Shown: one piece after another, positions 1-9,591 of the stretch
How positions within the stretch are numbered: the first letter of the stretch is position 1
How the letters are laid out: each line of letters starts with the position of its first letter
NCBI RefSeq assembly: GCF_001632285.1
Contig: NZ_LWAH01000001.1
Span: 226,243-290,242, forward strand
Reading direction: 5' to 3'
Length of the DNA: 64,000 nucleotides
DNA from: Moraxella catarrhalis
GTDB lineage: Bacteria > Pseudomonadota > Gammaproteobacteria > Pseudomonadales > Moraxellaceae
Made by a program: the position numbers and the translations under genes
Notes under the pieces: generated by a model
Databases searched by the model: none
Seen by the model: the letters and a program-made list of their open reading frames with translations, nothing else
What the model was told of the DNA's origin: nothing

Positions 1-1
1 A

Positions 2-2191
2 CTTGGTAATGATATCGCCATTTTGTATCACATGGATGGTAATCCTGTTGGTGATGATGAGCAGATATTATCTGCTAAGCATTCTTGCCCTGTATGTGAC
101 CGTGCGGTGAGTGAGCTTGAGCCAAGGCTGTTTAGCTTTAATAATCCTGCAGGTGCTTGCCCTGCATGTGATGGCTTGGGTAAGCGTCAGTATTTTGCGG
201 CCGAGCGTATCGTTACCCATCCTGAAAAATCACTGAATCAAGGTGCTATTCATGGTTGGGATAAACGTCATGCGTATTATTTTGGCTTATTATCAACGGT
301 TTGCCGTCATTTTGGCATTGATATGGATATGCCGTGGCAAGACTTATCAAATAAACACCAAGCGATTATTTTAAATGGTTCGGGTAGACAAAAAATTGAA
401 TTTAATTTTACCGATGAACGAGGGCGTAAAACGACCAAAAACACTCCCTTTGAGGGGATTTTGCCTTATCTAGAACGCCGTTATACAACCACAACCAGTA
501 ATTTGGTGCGAGATGAGTTGGCACAGTATCTATCAGATACCCAGTGCAATGTGTGCCATGGTGTACGCCTAAATGATATTGCCCGCCATGTGCGTGTGGA
601 GGATAAAGCCATCGGTGATATCATCCATCTGCCGATTGGGGAGGCGTGGCAATATTATCAAAACTTAAAAATTACTGGTGCTAAAGGCGAGGTGGCTGAT
701 AAGATTTTCAAAGAAATCAAAGAGCGATTGGGTTTTTTGACCAAGGTCGGCTTGGAGTATTTGACCTTGGCACGCTCCGCTGAAACGCTGTCAGGTGGTG
801 AGGCACAGCGTATCCGCTTGGCAAGTCAGATTGGTGCAGGCTTAATGGGCGTGATGTATGTACTTGATGAGCCGTCTATTGGACTGCATCAAAGGGATAA
901 TGATCGACTTTTGTCCACTTTAATACAGTTGCGTGATTTGGGCAATACGGTGGTGGTGGTCGAGCATGATGAAGATGCCATTCGGCAGGCGGATTATATT
1001 ATTGATATTGGCGTTGGAGCAGGCGTGCATGGCGGCCGTGTTGTGGCATCAGGTAGTGCAGAACAGGTTGCCAACACCACAGGGTCGCTAACGGGCGAGT
1101 ACCTATCTGGCAAGCGACGCATTGAGGTGCCGACTACTCGCCAATTGCCTAAGACCATCGAGATAATCAAAGGTAAAAAAACCATCCAAGAGCCATTATG
1201 GATTCATTTGGAGGGTGCAACTGGTAATAATCTAAAAAATGTTCATCTTAGTATTCCGATTGGTGTCATGACCTGCATTACGGGTGTGTCAGGTTCAGGT
1301 AAATCCACCTTGATTAACCGTACACTTATGCCATTGGCTGCGACTACCTTAAATAACGCCACCACACTTGCTCCTGAAAAATATGAAAAAATTTCAGGAC
1401 TTGAGCATTTGGATAAAATGGTGGATATCGATCAAAGTCCGATTGGTCGTACACCGCGTTCAAATCCTGCCACTTATACAGGCGTGTTTACACTGATACG
1501 AGATTTATTTACCCAAACGCCAGAAGCCAGAGCGCGTGGCTACAAAGCAGGGCGGTTTAGTTTTAATGTGAAAGGCGGTCGTTGTGAGGTATGTCAGGGC
1601 GATGGATTGATTAAAGTTGAGATGCATTTTTTGCCAGATATGTATGTGCCGTGTGATGTGTGTCATGGTAAGCGATATAATCGTGAAACTTTGGAGGTTA
1701 AATATAAAGGTAAATCCATCAGCGATGTGCTTGATATGACTGTTGAGGAGGCGATGGGATTTTTTGAACCCATTCCTGCTATTCATCGCCGCCTAGAAGC
1801 ACTACATGAGGTGGGTCTTGACTATATCCGTTTGGGCCAGTCGGCAACGACTTTATCAGGTGGTGAGGCACAGCGTGTTAAACTTGCCAAAGAGCTTGCC
1901 AAGCGTGATACGGGCAAGACTTTGTATATCTTAGATGAGCCGACAACGGGGCTACATTTTCATGATATCGCTAAGCTTTTGCATATTTTACATACATTGC
2001 GTGACCGTGGTAATACTGTTGTGGTGATTGAGCATAATTTGGATGTGATTAAAACAGCAGATTGGATTGTGGATTTAGGCCCTGAAGGTGGTAGCGGTGG
2101 TGGTGAGATTGTCGCCACAGGTACGCCTGAGACAGTTGCCAAAAATAGCCGTTCACATACAGGCAGATTTTTAAAGCCTATGCTTAAGTGA
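2..2191 (+). CDS. uvrA: UvrA, excinuclease ABC subunit A (3' part, 5' end outside window)
   Basis: ATPase subunit that finds DNA damage with UvrB in nucleotide excision repair. The open frame runs in from the left edge with no credible start, so about 215 residues of a roughly 940-residue family protein are missing, including the first Walker A. Visible in order are a CxxC...CxxC zinc module (CPVC...CPAC), the first ABC signature [11 protein letters not shown] with Walker [12 protein letters not shown], the second Walker [10 protein letters not shown], the second zinc module (CEVC...CDVCHG), the second signature [11 protein letters not shown] and Walker [11 protein letters not shown]. The frame is intact to TGA. 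ssb follows on the same strand after 142 bases. I saw no clear LexA box, but the promoter lies outside the window. Confidence 0.97.
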   Translation, partial: LGNDIAILYHMDGNPVGDDEQILSAKHSCPVCDRAVSELEPRLFSFNNPAGACPACDGLGKRQYFAAERIVTHPEKSLNQGAIHGWDKRHAYYFGLLSTVCRHFGIDMDMPWQDLSNKHQAIILNGSGRQKIEFNFTDERGRKTTKNTPFEGILPYLERRYTTTTSNLVRDELAQYLSDTQCNVCHGVRLNDIARHVRVEDKAIGDIIHLPIGEAWQYYQNLKITGAKGEVADKIFKEIKERLGFLTKVGLEYLTLARSAETLSGGEAQRIRLASQIGAGLMGVMYVLDEPSIGLHQRDNDRLLSTLIQLRDLGNTVVVVEHDEDAIRQADYIIDIGVGAGVHGGRVVASGSAEQVANTTGSLTGEYLSGKRRIEVPTTRQLPKTIEIIKGKKTIQEPLWIHLEGATGNNLKNVHLSIPIGVMTCITGVSGSGKSTLINRTLMPLAATTLNNATTLAPEKYEKISGLEHLDKMVDIDQSPIGRTPRSNPATYTGVFTLIRDLFTQTPEARARGYKAGRFSFNVKGGRCEVCQGDGLIKVEMHFLPDMYVPCDVCHGKRYNRETLEVKYKGKSISDVLDMTVEEAMGFFEPIPAIHRRLEALHEVGLDYIRLGQSATTLSGGEAQRVKLAKELAKRDTGKTLYILDEPTTGLHFHDIAKLLHILHTLRDRGNTVVVIEHNLDVIKTADWIVDLGPEGGSGGGEIVATGTPETVAKNSRSHTGRFLKPMLK

Positions 2192-2333
2192 AGCTTGCTG
2201 GCAAATAAATTATGAAATAATTGTATAAATTTACCAAAAATTGATGGCAATTTATCCAAAAATTTCGTAAAGTATACTTAATTTTAACCATTTAATGATT
2301 ACAATTTATTAAAAAACCAGCAAAGGAAATTTT

Positions 2334-3044
2334 ATGAGTGTTAATAAAGTCATTCTTGTGGGTAATTTAGGCAATGACCCAGAAGTTCGTAATTTTGATA
2401 ATGGCGGCATGATTGCAACGGTATCAATCGCTACCTCTGAACGCTGGACGGACAGAAACACAGGCGAGCGTAAAGAGCATACCGAATGGCATCGTGTGGT
2501 ATTTAATAACCGATTGGCAGAGATTGCCTCACAGTATCTGCGTAAAGGTTCACAGATTTATGTTGAGGGCAGTTTACGCACACGCAAGTGGCAGGATACT
2601 CAGACGGGTCAAGAGCGTTATACCACAGAGATTCGTGCGGATAATATGCAGATGCTTGGCAATCGTGCAAGTGGCGATAATGGCGGTTATGCCAATTCCC
2701 AAGGTGGTTATGCCAATCCAAATCAGCAATATCAAAATCAGGGCAATCAAGGCGGACAGTATCCAAATACTGCCTATCAACAAGCCAATCAATTTGGTGG
2801 TCAAAATTCATCAGGCTATACGCAGCCTCAGCCAAACCAAGCCTACCCAAATTCAGGCTATCCCCAAGAGCGAGCATCTCAGCCTCAGAGTAGCTCGATG
2901 GCACAAAACCATGCTTTTGGGCAGCCAACACACATTGAGCAAAATACAGGTATGTCGCCTATCCAAAAGCCAAATACGCCATCGACAAATCAGCCTGTCA
3001 TCACGCCATCACAGGGCTTATCGGATGATGATATGCCGTTTTAA
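2334..3044 (+). CDS. ssb: Single-stranded DNA-binding protein
   Basis: SSB coats single-stranded DNA in replication, repair and recombination and recruits partners through its acidic tail. The 236-residue protein has the N-terminal OB fold (opening [19 protein letters not shown], with WHRVV and [11 protein letters not shown], about residues 1-110). A long linker rich in Gln, Asn, Gly and Ser follows, and the protein ends in the canonical DDDMPF tip. The linker makes it longer than E. coli SSB (178 aa), as in other Moraxellaceae. The start has an AAGGAAA ribosome site six bases upstream. A strong hairpin terminator follows. Confidence 0.97.
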   Translation: MSVNKVILVGNLGNDPEVRNFDNGGMIATVSIATSERWTDRNTGERKEHTEWHRVVFNNRLAEIASQYLRKGSQIYVEGSLRTRKWQDTQTGQERYTTEIRADNMQMLGNRASGDNGGYANSQGGYANPNQQYQNQGNQGGQYPNTAYQQANQFGGQNSSGYTQPQPNQAYPNSGYPQERASQPQSSSMAQNHAFGQPTHIEQNTGMSPIQKPNTPSTNQPVITPSQGLSDDDMPF

Positions 3045-3069
3045 TCGTCAAAGTCATGATTGTTCAATA

Positions 3070-3107
3070 AAAAAATCTCAAGCCATAATTTGCTTGAGAT
3101 TTTTTTA
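3070..3107. terminator. Intrinsic terminator after ssb, possibly bidirectional
   Basis: The arm AAAAATCTCAAGC pairs with GCTTGAGATTTTT around a short AT-rich loop and is followed by more T. It lies between the convergent ssb and glutathionylspermidine-synthase-like genes and can serve both strands. Confidence 0.85.
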
Positions 3108-3134
3108 TTGATTTTTTGATTGATATTAAGTTAA

Positions 3135-4286
3135 TCAGATAAAGGCGTGTGGGACAAATAAGCTGGTATCTTTGGTGATGAGCGTGCTGTCCTCACGAAT
3201 GCCAATACCTGCAGCACTGTGACCGATAATCCAACTACCAATGACTGCAAACACATCTTGACCTTGATTGTTGCTAAATTTGGGTAAGGGTTTGGACTCT
3301 TGGTAGACATACCCTTCTTGACCATATTGTCCATGCGTTGAGAGTGTTTGATTGGCATGAGTTAAGCTGATATTTGCACCTTCACGAGAAAAAAACGGCT
3401 TTTTAACCACATTTGTTGAAATATCGTTTGGATTTAGGCTTGCTGCAAGCAGATTGGGATGATTTGGAAACATCTCCCATAAGACAGTCAATAATGCTTT
3501 ATTGCTCATCAAGAGTTTATAAGCAGGCTCAATCAGATGAATATTGCTACTGGCAATATGCTGTCCAAATTCTTCAGCAAGTAACCACTCCCAAGGATAC
3601 AGTTTAAACAGATGGTGAATGATATTGTCATTTAAATCAGTAAATTGACCATCACTCATGCGATAACCAATATTGCCGATATCAATATAATCAGTCTGTA
3701 GCCCAGCTTGAATGGCGACATCTTGTAGGTATTGTGTTGTGGTTAAATCCTCAATACTGTCTGAAACAGCGGTTAAATACAGCGTGTCATGACCAAGCAT
3801 TGGCTTTAATGATTCAAACTCTACAAGCAGTCGTTCATGAATGCTATTAAACTGGTCAGCTCCTCTTAATATACCACCTTGAGCCTGAAGCCAATACCAC
3901 TGGGCAACGCTTGCTTCAAATAAAGCGGTGGGCGTATCGGCGTTATATTCATAAAGTTTGGGCGGGTTGATACCATCAAAGCATAAATCAAAACGCCCGT
4001 ATAAACTGGGTGCTTGTCTGCCAAAACTGTCCTCAATCTGCTTAGCGGCGATATCATCAATGCCAAGTCTTGCATAATCGCCAGTTTTTACCACATGGGC
4101 AACTGCTTGTACATACATATGATGCAATGTGTTGGTGGCATCTTCTAGCAAATCAATTTGGGATTCGGTAAATACATAGCAGGCATCTTCTTGCCAATAA
4201 TTACCATCAATGCTGTGATAATTAAAGCCAATGCGTGCCATTTCGCTTTGCCAATCTGGTCGTGGTGCAACAGTGATACGCTTCAT
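3135..4286 (-). CDS. Glutathionylspermidine synthase-like ATP-grasp protein (YgiC/YjfC family)
   Basis: This 383-residue protein matches the synthetase half of glutathionylspermidine synthase, a family that includes E. coli YgiC and YjfC. These have an ATP-grasp carboxylate-amine ligase fold and a poorly known true substrate. Visible family features are FDLCFDG near residue 105, the YEYNADTPTAL motif, and the KPFFSREGANI nucleotide-binding loop in the C-terminal half. No amidase (CHAP) half is present, so it is not the bifunctional enzyme. Its ATG overlaps the stop of the upstream lipoprotein gene (ATGA), so the two are probably translationally coupled. The E. coli ygiB-ygiC pair has a similar layout. 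The actual ligase reaction is unknown. Confidence 0.85.
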   Translation of the reverse strand: MKRITVAPRPDWQSEMARIGFNYHSIDGNYWQEDACYVFTESQIDLLEDATNTLHHMYVQAVAHVVKTGDYARLGIDDIAAKQIEDSFGRQAPSLYGRFDLCFDGINPPKLYEYNADTPTALFEASVAQWYWLQAQGGILRGADQFNSIHERLLVEFESLKPMLGHDTLYLTAVSDSIEDLTTTQYLQDVAIQAGLQTDYIDIGNIGYRMSDGQFTDLNDNIIHHLFKLYPWEWLLAEEFGQHIASSNIHLIEPAYKLLMSNKALLTVLWEMFPNHPNLLAASLNPNDISTNVVKKPFFSREGANISLTHANQTLSTHGQYGQEGYVYQESKPLPKFSNNQGQDVFAVIGSWIIGHSAAGIGIREDSTLITKDTSLFVPHAFI

Positions 4287-4828
4287 GAGGCCGAACCTGT
4301 CGCACCGCCTGTCGCACCAAAACCTTGGCGAGTGGTGCCAGCTCGGTTGTCTTGGGTGGCTTGAGCGAGGCTTTGGCGATTGCTGTTGGTGGCTTGTTGG
4401 TTATTTTGTGCTGGTTGCTGTGTGGTTGTTGGTGTTTGGGCGGTTTGTGAAGCTTGAGCGGTAGCAGCACGATTACCAGCAACTTTGCTTGCAACATAAC
4501 CTGCCGCAGCGCCTGCTGCAGCACCTGCCAGTAGGCTACCGACACCGCTACCATCGGCAGAAGTTGCCTTGGTTTCATGGCTGGCATCTGCTTGTGCTTC
4601 TTGAGCTTGCATTTCAAGCTCGGCAGCTTGGGCTTGTAAGGCGGCGGCTTGCTCTTGAAGTGCTTGTGCTTCAGCGTTGGTGTATTGTAGAGGTTCTTGT
4701 TGTTGCGGCTGATGTTCTGCGACTGTTGGAGATTGGGGTGAACAAGCAGCAATGCCAAGCCCAGCACCACCAAGCAAAACCAAAGAGATGTGACGAGAAG
4801 ATTTGCGAGTTTTTACAGAATTTGTCAT
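4283..4828 (-). CDS. Putative lipoprotein with glycine-rich segment, YgiB-like by position
   Basis: 181-residue predicted lipoprotein. A basic N-terminus and hydrophobic stretch end in IAAC, with acceptor Cys near residue 29. A Gln/Ala/Glu-rich segment (LQEQAAALQAQAAELEMQAQ) that could form a coiled coil follows, then a small Gly/Ala patch (SLLAGAAAGAAAGYVASK) as in glycine-zipper proteins, then a Gln/Asn/Thr tail ending RQGFGATGG. E. coli YgiB is likewise a lipoprotein with a glycine-rich middle and RGGFG near its end, and its gene precedes ygiC. That supports a functional analogy, though not proven homology. I chose ATG 4828 over the upstream ATG at 4861 because it begins directly at the signal peptide and has an AGG nearby. 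The stop overlaps the downstream ATP-grasp gene. Confidence 0.75.
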   Translation of the reverse strand: MTNSVKTRKSSRHISLVLLGGAGLGIAACSPQSPTVAEHQPQQQEPLQYTNAEAQALQEQAAALQAQAAELEMQAQEAQADASHETKATSADGSGVGSLLAGAAAGAAAGYVASKVAGNRAATAQASQTAQTPTTTQQPAQNNQQATNSNRQSLAQATQDNRAGTTRQGFGATGGATGSAS

Positions 4829-4960
4829 AACTATGCCTAAAATAAAGATACTTTCTTTCATTATGCCGACAAATGCTTGGTTTTACAAGTCGGTGTCGGT
4901 AAAACAGCCCTGTAAATATCTGGTTTATCAGCAAATTGTATATGAGTGATGGGGGTGATG

Positions 4961-4969
4961 TGATATAAT
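4961..4969 (+). promoter_or_regulatory. Probable extended -10 promoter for ccmCDE
   Basis: TGATATAAT fits the extended -10 consensus TGnTATAAT. It lies 57 bases before the ccmC start, with no well-spaced -35 hexamer. Confidence 0.45.
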
Positions 4970-5025
4970 AAGATGTGTTTATATTCTCTTTAATGATTAA
5001 TAAGTATTCAATAGCTAGGTGACTT

Positions 5026-5835
5026 ATGCCAAAAAACAACCCGGCCCCAAATACAGTTCCCAAAAATGGCGGATTTGTTGACCGCCTGTGGCAAGGGTTT
5101 TTAACAACCGTTGGTACTGAGCGATTTTTCTATATTTTTTCACCTTGGGTGAAGTATTTGGCTACAGTCGCCGCCTTGTTGCTTGGCACAGGTTTGGTTT
5201 GGGCGCTTGGTTTTGCGCCACCTGATTATCTACAGGGCAACAGCTATCGCATTATCTTTATTCATGTACCCACAGCAAGCCTTGCGATGAGCATCTATTT
5301 TGCTTTAAGTGTGCTTGGTGTGATTTTTTTGGTGTGGAAAATTAAGACCGCTAACATTGTCGCCCAAGCAATTGCACCCATTGGATTCATCTTTTGTGTG
5401 ATCAGCTTATTGACGGGTTCAATTTGGGCAAAACCCACTTGGGGTACTTATTGGGTTTGGGATGCACGCCTAACCTCCATGCTGATTTTGGCGTTTTTGT
5501 ATGCTGGTGTGATTGCGTTGTTTTCTGCTTTTGAAAGTAGCAGCAACCGTGGCAAAGCAGCTGCCATTTTATCTATCGTGGGTGCGGTGAATTTGCCCAT
5601 CATCAAGTACTCTGTTGAATGGTGGAATACGCTACATCAAGGTGCAACATTTACCGTTACCAATGCACCAAAAATGAGTGCATCCATGTGGGTACCACTT
5701 TTAATTATGATTTTGGGCATGTACTTTATGGTGGCGGCAATTGCTATTTATCGTACCAATTCATTGATTTTGGCTCGTGAAGCCAATAAGGCTTGGGTGA
5801 TGCGATTGATTAATCAAAGTCAGGAAGGTGTGTGA
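5026..5835 (+). CDS. ccmC: Heme exporter / cytochrome c maturation protein CcmC
   Basis: Inner-membrane protein that presents heme to CcmE in system I cytochrome c maturation. The 269-residue sequence has about six membrane segments and the tryptophan-rich WGTYWVWDARLTS motif near residues 139-151. Two conserved external histidines can be seen, His80 in FIHVP and His204 in TLHQG, corresponding to the heme ligands of the family. ccmD follows with a one-base overlap and then ccmE. ccmA and ccmB, which usually precede ccmC, are absent; upstream is the divergent lipoprotein gene. Confidence 0.95.
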   Translation: MPKNNPAPNTVPKNGGFVDRLWQGFLTTVGTERFFYIFSPWVKYLATVAALLLGTGLVWALGFAPPDYLQGNSYRIIFIHVPTASLAMSIYFALSVLGVIFLVWKIKTANIVAQAIAPIGFIFCVISLLTGSIWAKPTWGTYWVWDARLTSMLILAFLYAGVIALFSAFESSSNRGKAAAILSIVGAVNLPIIKYSVEWWNTLHQGATFTVTNAPKMSASMWVPLLIMILGMYFMVAAIAIYRTNSLILAREANKAWVMRLINQSQEGV

Positions 5836-6035
5836 TGACACCATATTTTAAGTCAATGAGCGAATTTATTGCGATGGGTGATCATGGTTATTATGTGTGG
5901 CTATGTTATGCATTGACTGTGATTGCTATTTTGGGATTAATTATTTATACCAAAAATGAGCGTAAAGTTACCATCCAAAAACTCAGTCGCCAGCATGCAC
6001 GCGGACGATTAACCAACAAACAGCGCCGTCAGTAG
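5835..6035 (+). CDS. ccmD: Heme exporter protein CcmD
   Basis: Small single-pass membrane protein that holds CcmC and CcmE together. The 66-residue sequence begins with SMSEFIAMGDHGYYVWLCYALT, where the GDHGYYVW stretch and following hydrophobic segment are typical of CcmD, and ends in a basic cytoplasmic tail. ATG 5835 shares its A with the ccmC stop codon and has AGGAAGG six bases upstream. A GTG one codon earlier is possible but less well placed. Confidence 0.88.
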   Translation: MTPYFKSMSEFIAMGDHGYYVWLCYALTVIAILGLIIYTKNERKVTIQKLSRQHARGRLTNKQRRQ

Positions 6036-6104
6036 GTGCTTGGCTGAATTTATCGCTGTAATGAGCATTTGAGCATATGGCGACTTAAACGATGTGGGGG
6101 AATA

Positions 6105-6626
6105 ATGAACTCTGTACGACAAAAAAAACTGATGTGGGTGCTGGCAGTGCTGCTGGGTGCTGTCGTGGCGGTCAGTTTAATTTTATATGCCATTCGCAAT
6201 CAGACAGATTATTATTTTGATCCAACTGCGGTCGCTGCAGGTCAAGCTCCTGAAGCCAAGCGTATCCGAGTAGGGGGCATGGTGGTTGCAGGCAGTGTTC
6301 AGCGAGACCCCAGCGATCAGCTGAATATACAATTTAAAATCACCGACTATAAATCTGTTGTACCGGTCAGTTATCGAGGCGTTTTGCCAGACTTGTTTGC
6401 CGAAAATTCGGGCATCGTAGCGACAGGTGAGCTACAAGATGGCATGTTTGTTGCTGGTGAAGTGCTTGCAAAGCATGACGAAAATTATATGCCACCTGAA
6501 GTTGCCAAGTCGCTTAAAACGCAGCACGCCACTCGTGGTACCGATGTTAATAATGGGCAGTTTGTACCTGCAACACCAATGAGCGAAATTGATGAGCGTA
6601 ATGCAGTTCAAGATACTAAGCGTTAA
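6105..6626 (+). CDS. ccmE: Cytochrome c maturation heme chaperone CcmE
   Basis: Membrane-anchored periplasmic chaperone that covalently binds heme from CcmC and passes it to the ligation complex. The 173-residue protein has a basic start, one membrane anchor (about 9-29), a periplasmic OB-fold domain, and the heme-attachment motif [13 protein letters not shown] with His124 and Tyr128. I chose ATG 6105 because of the strong GGGGGA site just upstream; an in-frame TTG at 6069 would add 12 non-conserved residues. It ends the ccmCDE cluster at a strong terminator. The ligation genes ccmFGH are not nearby. Confidence 0.94.
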   Translation: MNSVRQKKLMWVLAVLLGAVVAVSLILYAIRNQTDYYFDPTAVAAGQAPEAKRIRVGGMVVAGSVQRDPSDQLNIQFKITDYKSVVPVSYRGVLPDLFAENSGIVATGELQDGMFVAGEVLAKHDENYMPPEVAKSLKTQHATRGTDVNNGQFVPATPMSEIDERNAVQDTKR

Positions 6627-6648
6627 AGTATGGCTTTGATGGTTCAAT

Positions 6649-6677
6649 AAAAATCCTCCAACGGTTGGAGGATTTTT
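6649..6677. terminator. Bidirectional terminator between ccmE and metQ
   Basis: The 13-base arms AAAAATCCTCCAA and TTGGAGGATTTTT flank a three-base loop, giving A- and T-tracts on both sides. It separates convergent ccmE and metQ. Confidence 0.92.
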
Positions 6678-6695
6678 ATGGTCAGATCGGTCAGA

Positions 6696-7526
6696 TTACC
6701 AGCCTTTGATAACACCATCTTTAAATTGCTTTTTGGCTTCAGCTTCCACTTCATCGGTTTGATAGGCTTTCACAAAGTCTTGGATGGCCTTAGAGTCTTT
6801 ATTGTCAGCACGAGCGACGATGATATTGACATAAGGCGAGTCTTTATCTTCAACAAAAACGCCATTTTCACTGGCTGTTAAACCTACTTGACCTGCATAG
6901 TTGTTATTTACCACTGCCAAGTCCACATCGTCAATTGCACGAGCAGCAACTGAGGTATCCACTTCTTTGATGACCAATTTTTTTGGATTTTCTACGATAT
7001 CAAGTGTGGTTGAGAATAGGTTGGTGTTGTCTTTTAATTTAATTAAGCCTTGTTTTTCAAGTAAAATTAATGCACGAGCTAAGTTTGAGGGATCATTTGG
7101 AACGGCGATGGTTGCACCATCTTTTAGCTCATTTAATGTCTTGATTTTGGTTGAATAACCTGCCAATGGGTATACAAAGGTGTTGCCGACGATGACCAAG
7201 TTATTTAGGCCTTTTTCTTGGCTGTCTTTTTCAAGATAGGGTTTGTGCTGCATGGCATTGGCGTCAAGTTCACCTTTTGAGACGGCTGAGTTTGGCATGG
7301 CATAGTCATTAAACTCAACCAATTCAACGGTCAGGTTGTATTTTTCTTTGGCGACTTGACCTGCTACCTCTGCCACAGCTTGCTCAGGACCTGCCATGAC
7401 GCCAACCTTGATAGTCTGTGCAGCTGTATCAGATATGGCAGCTGGTTCGTTTGATTGATTGCTGCAGCCTGCCAATGCGATGCCAGATGCCAGTGCACAA
7501 ATACCAAAAATTTTACCAAAATTCAT
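6696..7526 (-). CDS. metQ: D/L-methionine-binding lipoprotein MetQ
   Basis: Substrate-binding lipoprotein of the MetNIQ ABC importer. The 276-residue protein has a signal ending in IALAGC (acceptor Cys21), followed by the NlpA/MetQ fold: IKVGVMAGPEQAV at the first strand, VEFNDYAMPN, and LDANAMQHKPYL, a hallmark of the family. NlpA-type paralogues look the same, but the adjacent metI and metN settle the role. It is the third gene of metN-metI-metQ, separated from metI by 192 bases that contain a 17-base tandem duplication. Confidence 0.93.
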   Translation of the reverse strand: MNFGKIFGICALASGIALAGCSNQSNEPAAISDTAAQTIKVGVMAGPEQAVAEVAGQVAKEKYNLTVELVEFNDYAMPNSAVSKGELDANAMQHKPYLEKDSQEKGLNNLVIVGNTFVYPLAGYSTKIKTLNELKDGATIAVPNDPSNLARALILLEKQGLIKLKDNTNLFSTTLDIVENPKKLVIKEVDTSVAARAIDDVDLAVVNNNYAGQVGLTASENGVFVEDKDSPYVNIIVARADNKDSKAIQDFVKAYQTDEVEAEAKKQFKDGVIKGW

Positions 7527-7600
7527 AAAATGACCTTACAAAATAAAATTATATGTTCAAAAATCGCTTAAGTATTGAAAAAAGCTATAAAAACTTATCT

Positions 7601-7634
7601 ATTAAAGCATAAAAGATATTAAAGCATAAAAGAC
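7601..7634. repeat. 17-base tandem duplication in the metI-metQ spacer
   Basis: Two adjacent copies of ATTAAAGCATAAAAGA(T/C) differ only at the last base. They lie in the AT-rich leader upstream of metQ; no function is evident. Confidence 0.85.
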
Positions 7635-7718
7635 GAGAAAAGAGCAAGCGTCAATGATGATATTTCATATAAAAACTTATGAAATTTTTTCAATTTTGTA
7701 CAGGTTGATTCAGCGTGG

Positions 7719-8408
7719 CTATCGGTGGTCAACTTTGGCTGCCAAGACATCGCCGGCTTTTTGAAAAATCATCACAATGGCAACAATGATGATGGTTGAA
7801 ATCCACTTGACATATACCATGTTGCGATGCTCACCATAGTTAATCGCAAGGCTTCCCAAGCCACCACCGCCAACCACACCTGCCATTGCAGAATAACCAA
7901 TCAAAGACACCAAGGTCAATGTGACCGCATTAATCAAAATGGGCAGGCTTTCGGCAAAATAGTATTTGCTGACAACCTGCCAATGCGTTGCACCCATAGA
8001 TTTGGCAGCTTCGGTCAGTCCTGTGGGTACTTCTAATAAAGCATTGGCACTCAAGCGTGCAAAAAATGGAATTGCTGCCACACTCAAAGGGACGATGGCG
8101 GCTGTTGTGCCAAGGGTTGTTCCCACCAAAAATCGTGTGACTGGCATGAGAATAATGAGCAAAATAATAAAAGGAACGGAGCGACCAATATTAATAATAA
8201 CATCCAAAATTACAAATGCACTGCGATTTTCAAGGATACGCCCTTTATCGGTTAAAAATGCCAAAAATCCCATCGGTAGCCCAACTAAAACAGCGATGGC
8301 AGTGGCAGCAAGCCCCATATAGATGGTTTCCCAAGTAGATTGGGCAACCATTTCCCACATTCTTGGGTGCATTTCACTGACAAATTTTGTGACAATCTCA
8401 TTCCACAT
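7719..8408 (-). CDS. metI: Methionine ABC transporter permease MetI
   Basis: Inner-membrane permease of the MetNIQ importer. The 229-residue sequence has about five membrane segments and the ABC-permease coupling motif, [13 protein letters not shown], near residues 135-150. I chose ATG 8408, which overlaps the 3' end of metN by 11 bases. An in-frame TTG at 8423 would add five residues and increase the overlap. E. coli MetI is 217 aa. Confidence 0.93.
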   Translation of the reverse strand: MWNEIVTKFVSEMHPRMWEMVAQSTWETIYMGLAATAIAVLVGLPMGFLAFLTDKGRILENRSAFVILDVIINIGRSVPFIILLIILMPVTRFLVGTTLGTTAAIVPLSVAAIPFFARLSANALLEVPTGLTEAAKSMGATHWQVVSKYYFAESLPILINAVTLTLVSLIGYSAMAGVVGGGGLGSLAINYGEHRNMVYVKWISTIIIVAIVMIFQKAGDVLAAKVDHR

Positions 8409-9468
8409 AGCCGATAATCTCAATATTGACCCGATGGGTGGTTAAAAATTCTATTGCTTGCATGACCGAAGTGCCTTCACCGATAAGCTCGGCAATGGTA
8501 AAGCCAAATTTTATGTCGCCTGCATAGTCCATCTGTGAGGTTAAAATATTAAAATCTACATCAAATTGTTTTGAAGCAAGCGAAAATAATGGCATATCCA
8601 CTGAATTGCCCGTAAATTCAAAACAAATCACAGGCGACAATCCCAAAGCAGGCTCGGATTTGAGTTGGCTAAGATAGCTGTTTGGCAGACCGATATGAAA
8701 TGTTGAATGAATGAAGGATTTGGCAAGTGGGGTTTGAGGATTGGCAAAAATTTCACCGACTGTGCCTTGTTCGATCAGCACGCCTTTATCCATCACTGCC
8801 ACCTTATCGCAAATACGCTTCACCACATCCATCTCATGTGTGATTAATAACATGGTAATGCCAAGCTCTTCATTAATCTTCTTAAGCAAAGTTAAGATAG
8901 ATTGGGTGGTTGCAGGATCAAGTGCAGAAGTCGCTTCATCGCACAAAAGAACCTTTGGATCAGATGCCAAAGCTCGTGCAATGGCAACACGCTGTTTTTG
9001 TCCGCCTGACAGATTGGCAGGGTAAACATCTTTTTTATCGCTTAAGCCAACCAGCTCAAGCAGATCGCCCACTTTACTGGCAATCACTGCTTTGGGGGTG
9101 CCTGATAATTCAAGCGGTAGGGCAATGTTTTCAAAAGTCGTACGAGAGTGCAAAAGATTAAAGTGCTGAAAAATCATGCCAATTTTTCGGCGTTGAGTGA
9201 TGAGTTCACGCTCGGATAAGGCTGTCAAATCCACATCATCGATCACAACAGAGCCTTCACTTGGTCGCTCAAGCAGATTGACGCAGCGGATTAAGGTGGA
9301 TTTACCAGCACCTGAAGCACCAATGATGCCATAGATTTCACCACTTTGGATGGTCAAATCGGTTGGCTGTACCGCAGTAAAACTCGTCGTTTTACCCTCT
9401 TTTTCAATAACAAAATGTTTGCTAACGCCTAAGAGGGTGATCATGGGCGAGAGGGAGTGTGTGGACAT
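8398..9468 (-). CDS. metN: Methionine ABC transporter ATP-binding protein MetN
   Basis: ATPase of the methionine importer. The 356 residues show Walker [10 protein letters not shown] (about 50-58), Q-loop, signature LSGGQ (about 153-157), Walker [13 protein letters not shown] and the H-loop ITHEMD. The C-terminal extension (about 260-356) fits the NIL/ACT-like regulatory domain that binds methionine and inhibits transport when the cell is replete. It is the first gene of metNIQ. I saw no SAM riboswitch in the 130 bases upstream. Confidence 0.95.
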   Translation of the reverse strand: MSTHSLSPMITLLGVSKHFVIEKEGKTTSFTAVQPTDLTIQSGEIYGIIGASGAGKSTLIRCVNLLERPSEGSVVIDDVDLTALSERELITQRRKIGMIFQHFNLLHSRTTFENIALPLELSGTPKAVIASKVGDLLELVGLSDKKDVYPANLSGGQKQRVAIARALASDPKVLLCDEATSALDPATTQSILTLLKKINEELGITMLLITHEMDVVKRICDKVAVMDKGVLIEQGTVGEIFANPQTPLAKSFIHSTFHIGLPNSYLSQLKSEPALGLSPVICFEFTGNSVDMPLFSLASKQFDVDFNILTSQMDYAGDIKFGFTIAELIGEGTSVMQAIEFLTTHRVNIEIIGYVE

Positions 9469-9591
9469 CGTTAAATTGCCTTGATCAATGAAGTAAACCC
9501 TATATTATATCATACACGAACCAAACATTAAAATGGTGACAATGATGCTTATCAATATTTAATTAATGATTGGTGGGTTTATTCTTAATGT

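Noticed and set aside
2200..2333. LexA/SOS box between uvrA and ssb
   Set aside because: No CTGT-N8-ACAG or similar motif seen; the genes are co-directional, unlike the E. coli divergent pair.
2413..3111. Second plus-strand frame overlapping ssb
   Set aside because: A shadow frame caused by the biased Gln/Asn/Gly linker of ssb; the product has no domain.
4158..4830. Plus-strand open frames opposite the YgiB-like lipoprotein gene
   Set aside because: Mirror images of a repetitive Gln/Ala-rich gene, with no start signals or recognisable protein features.
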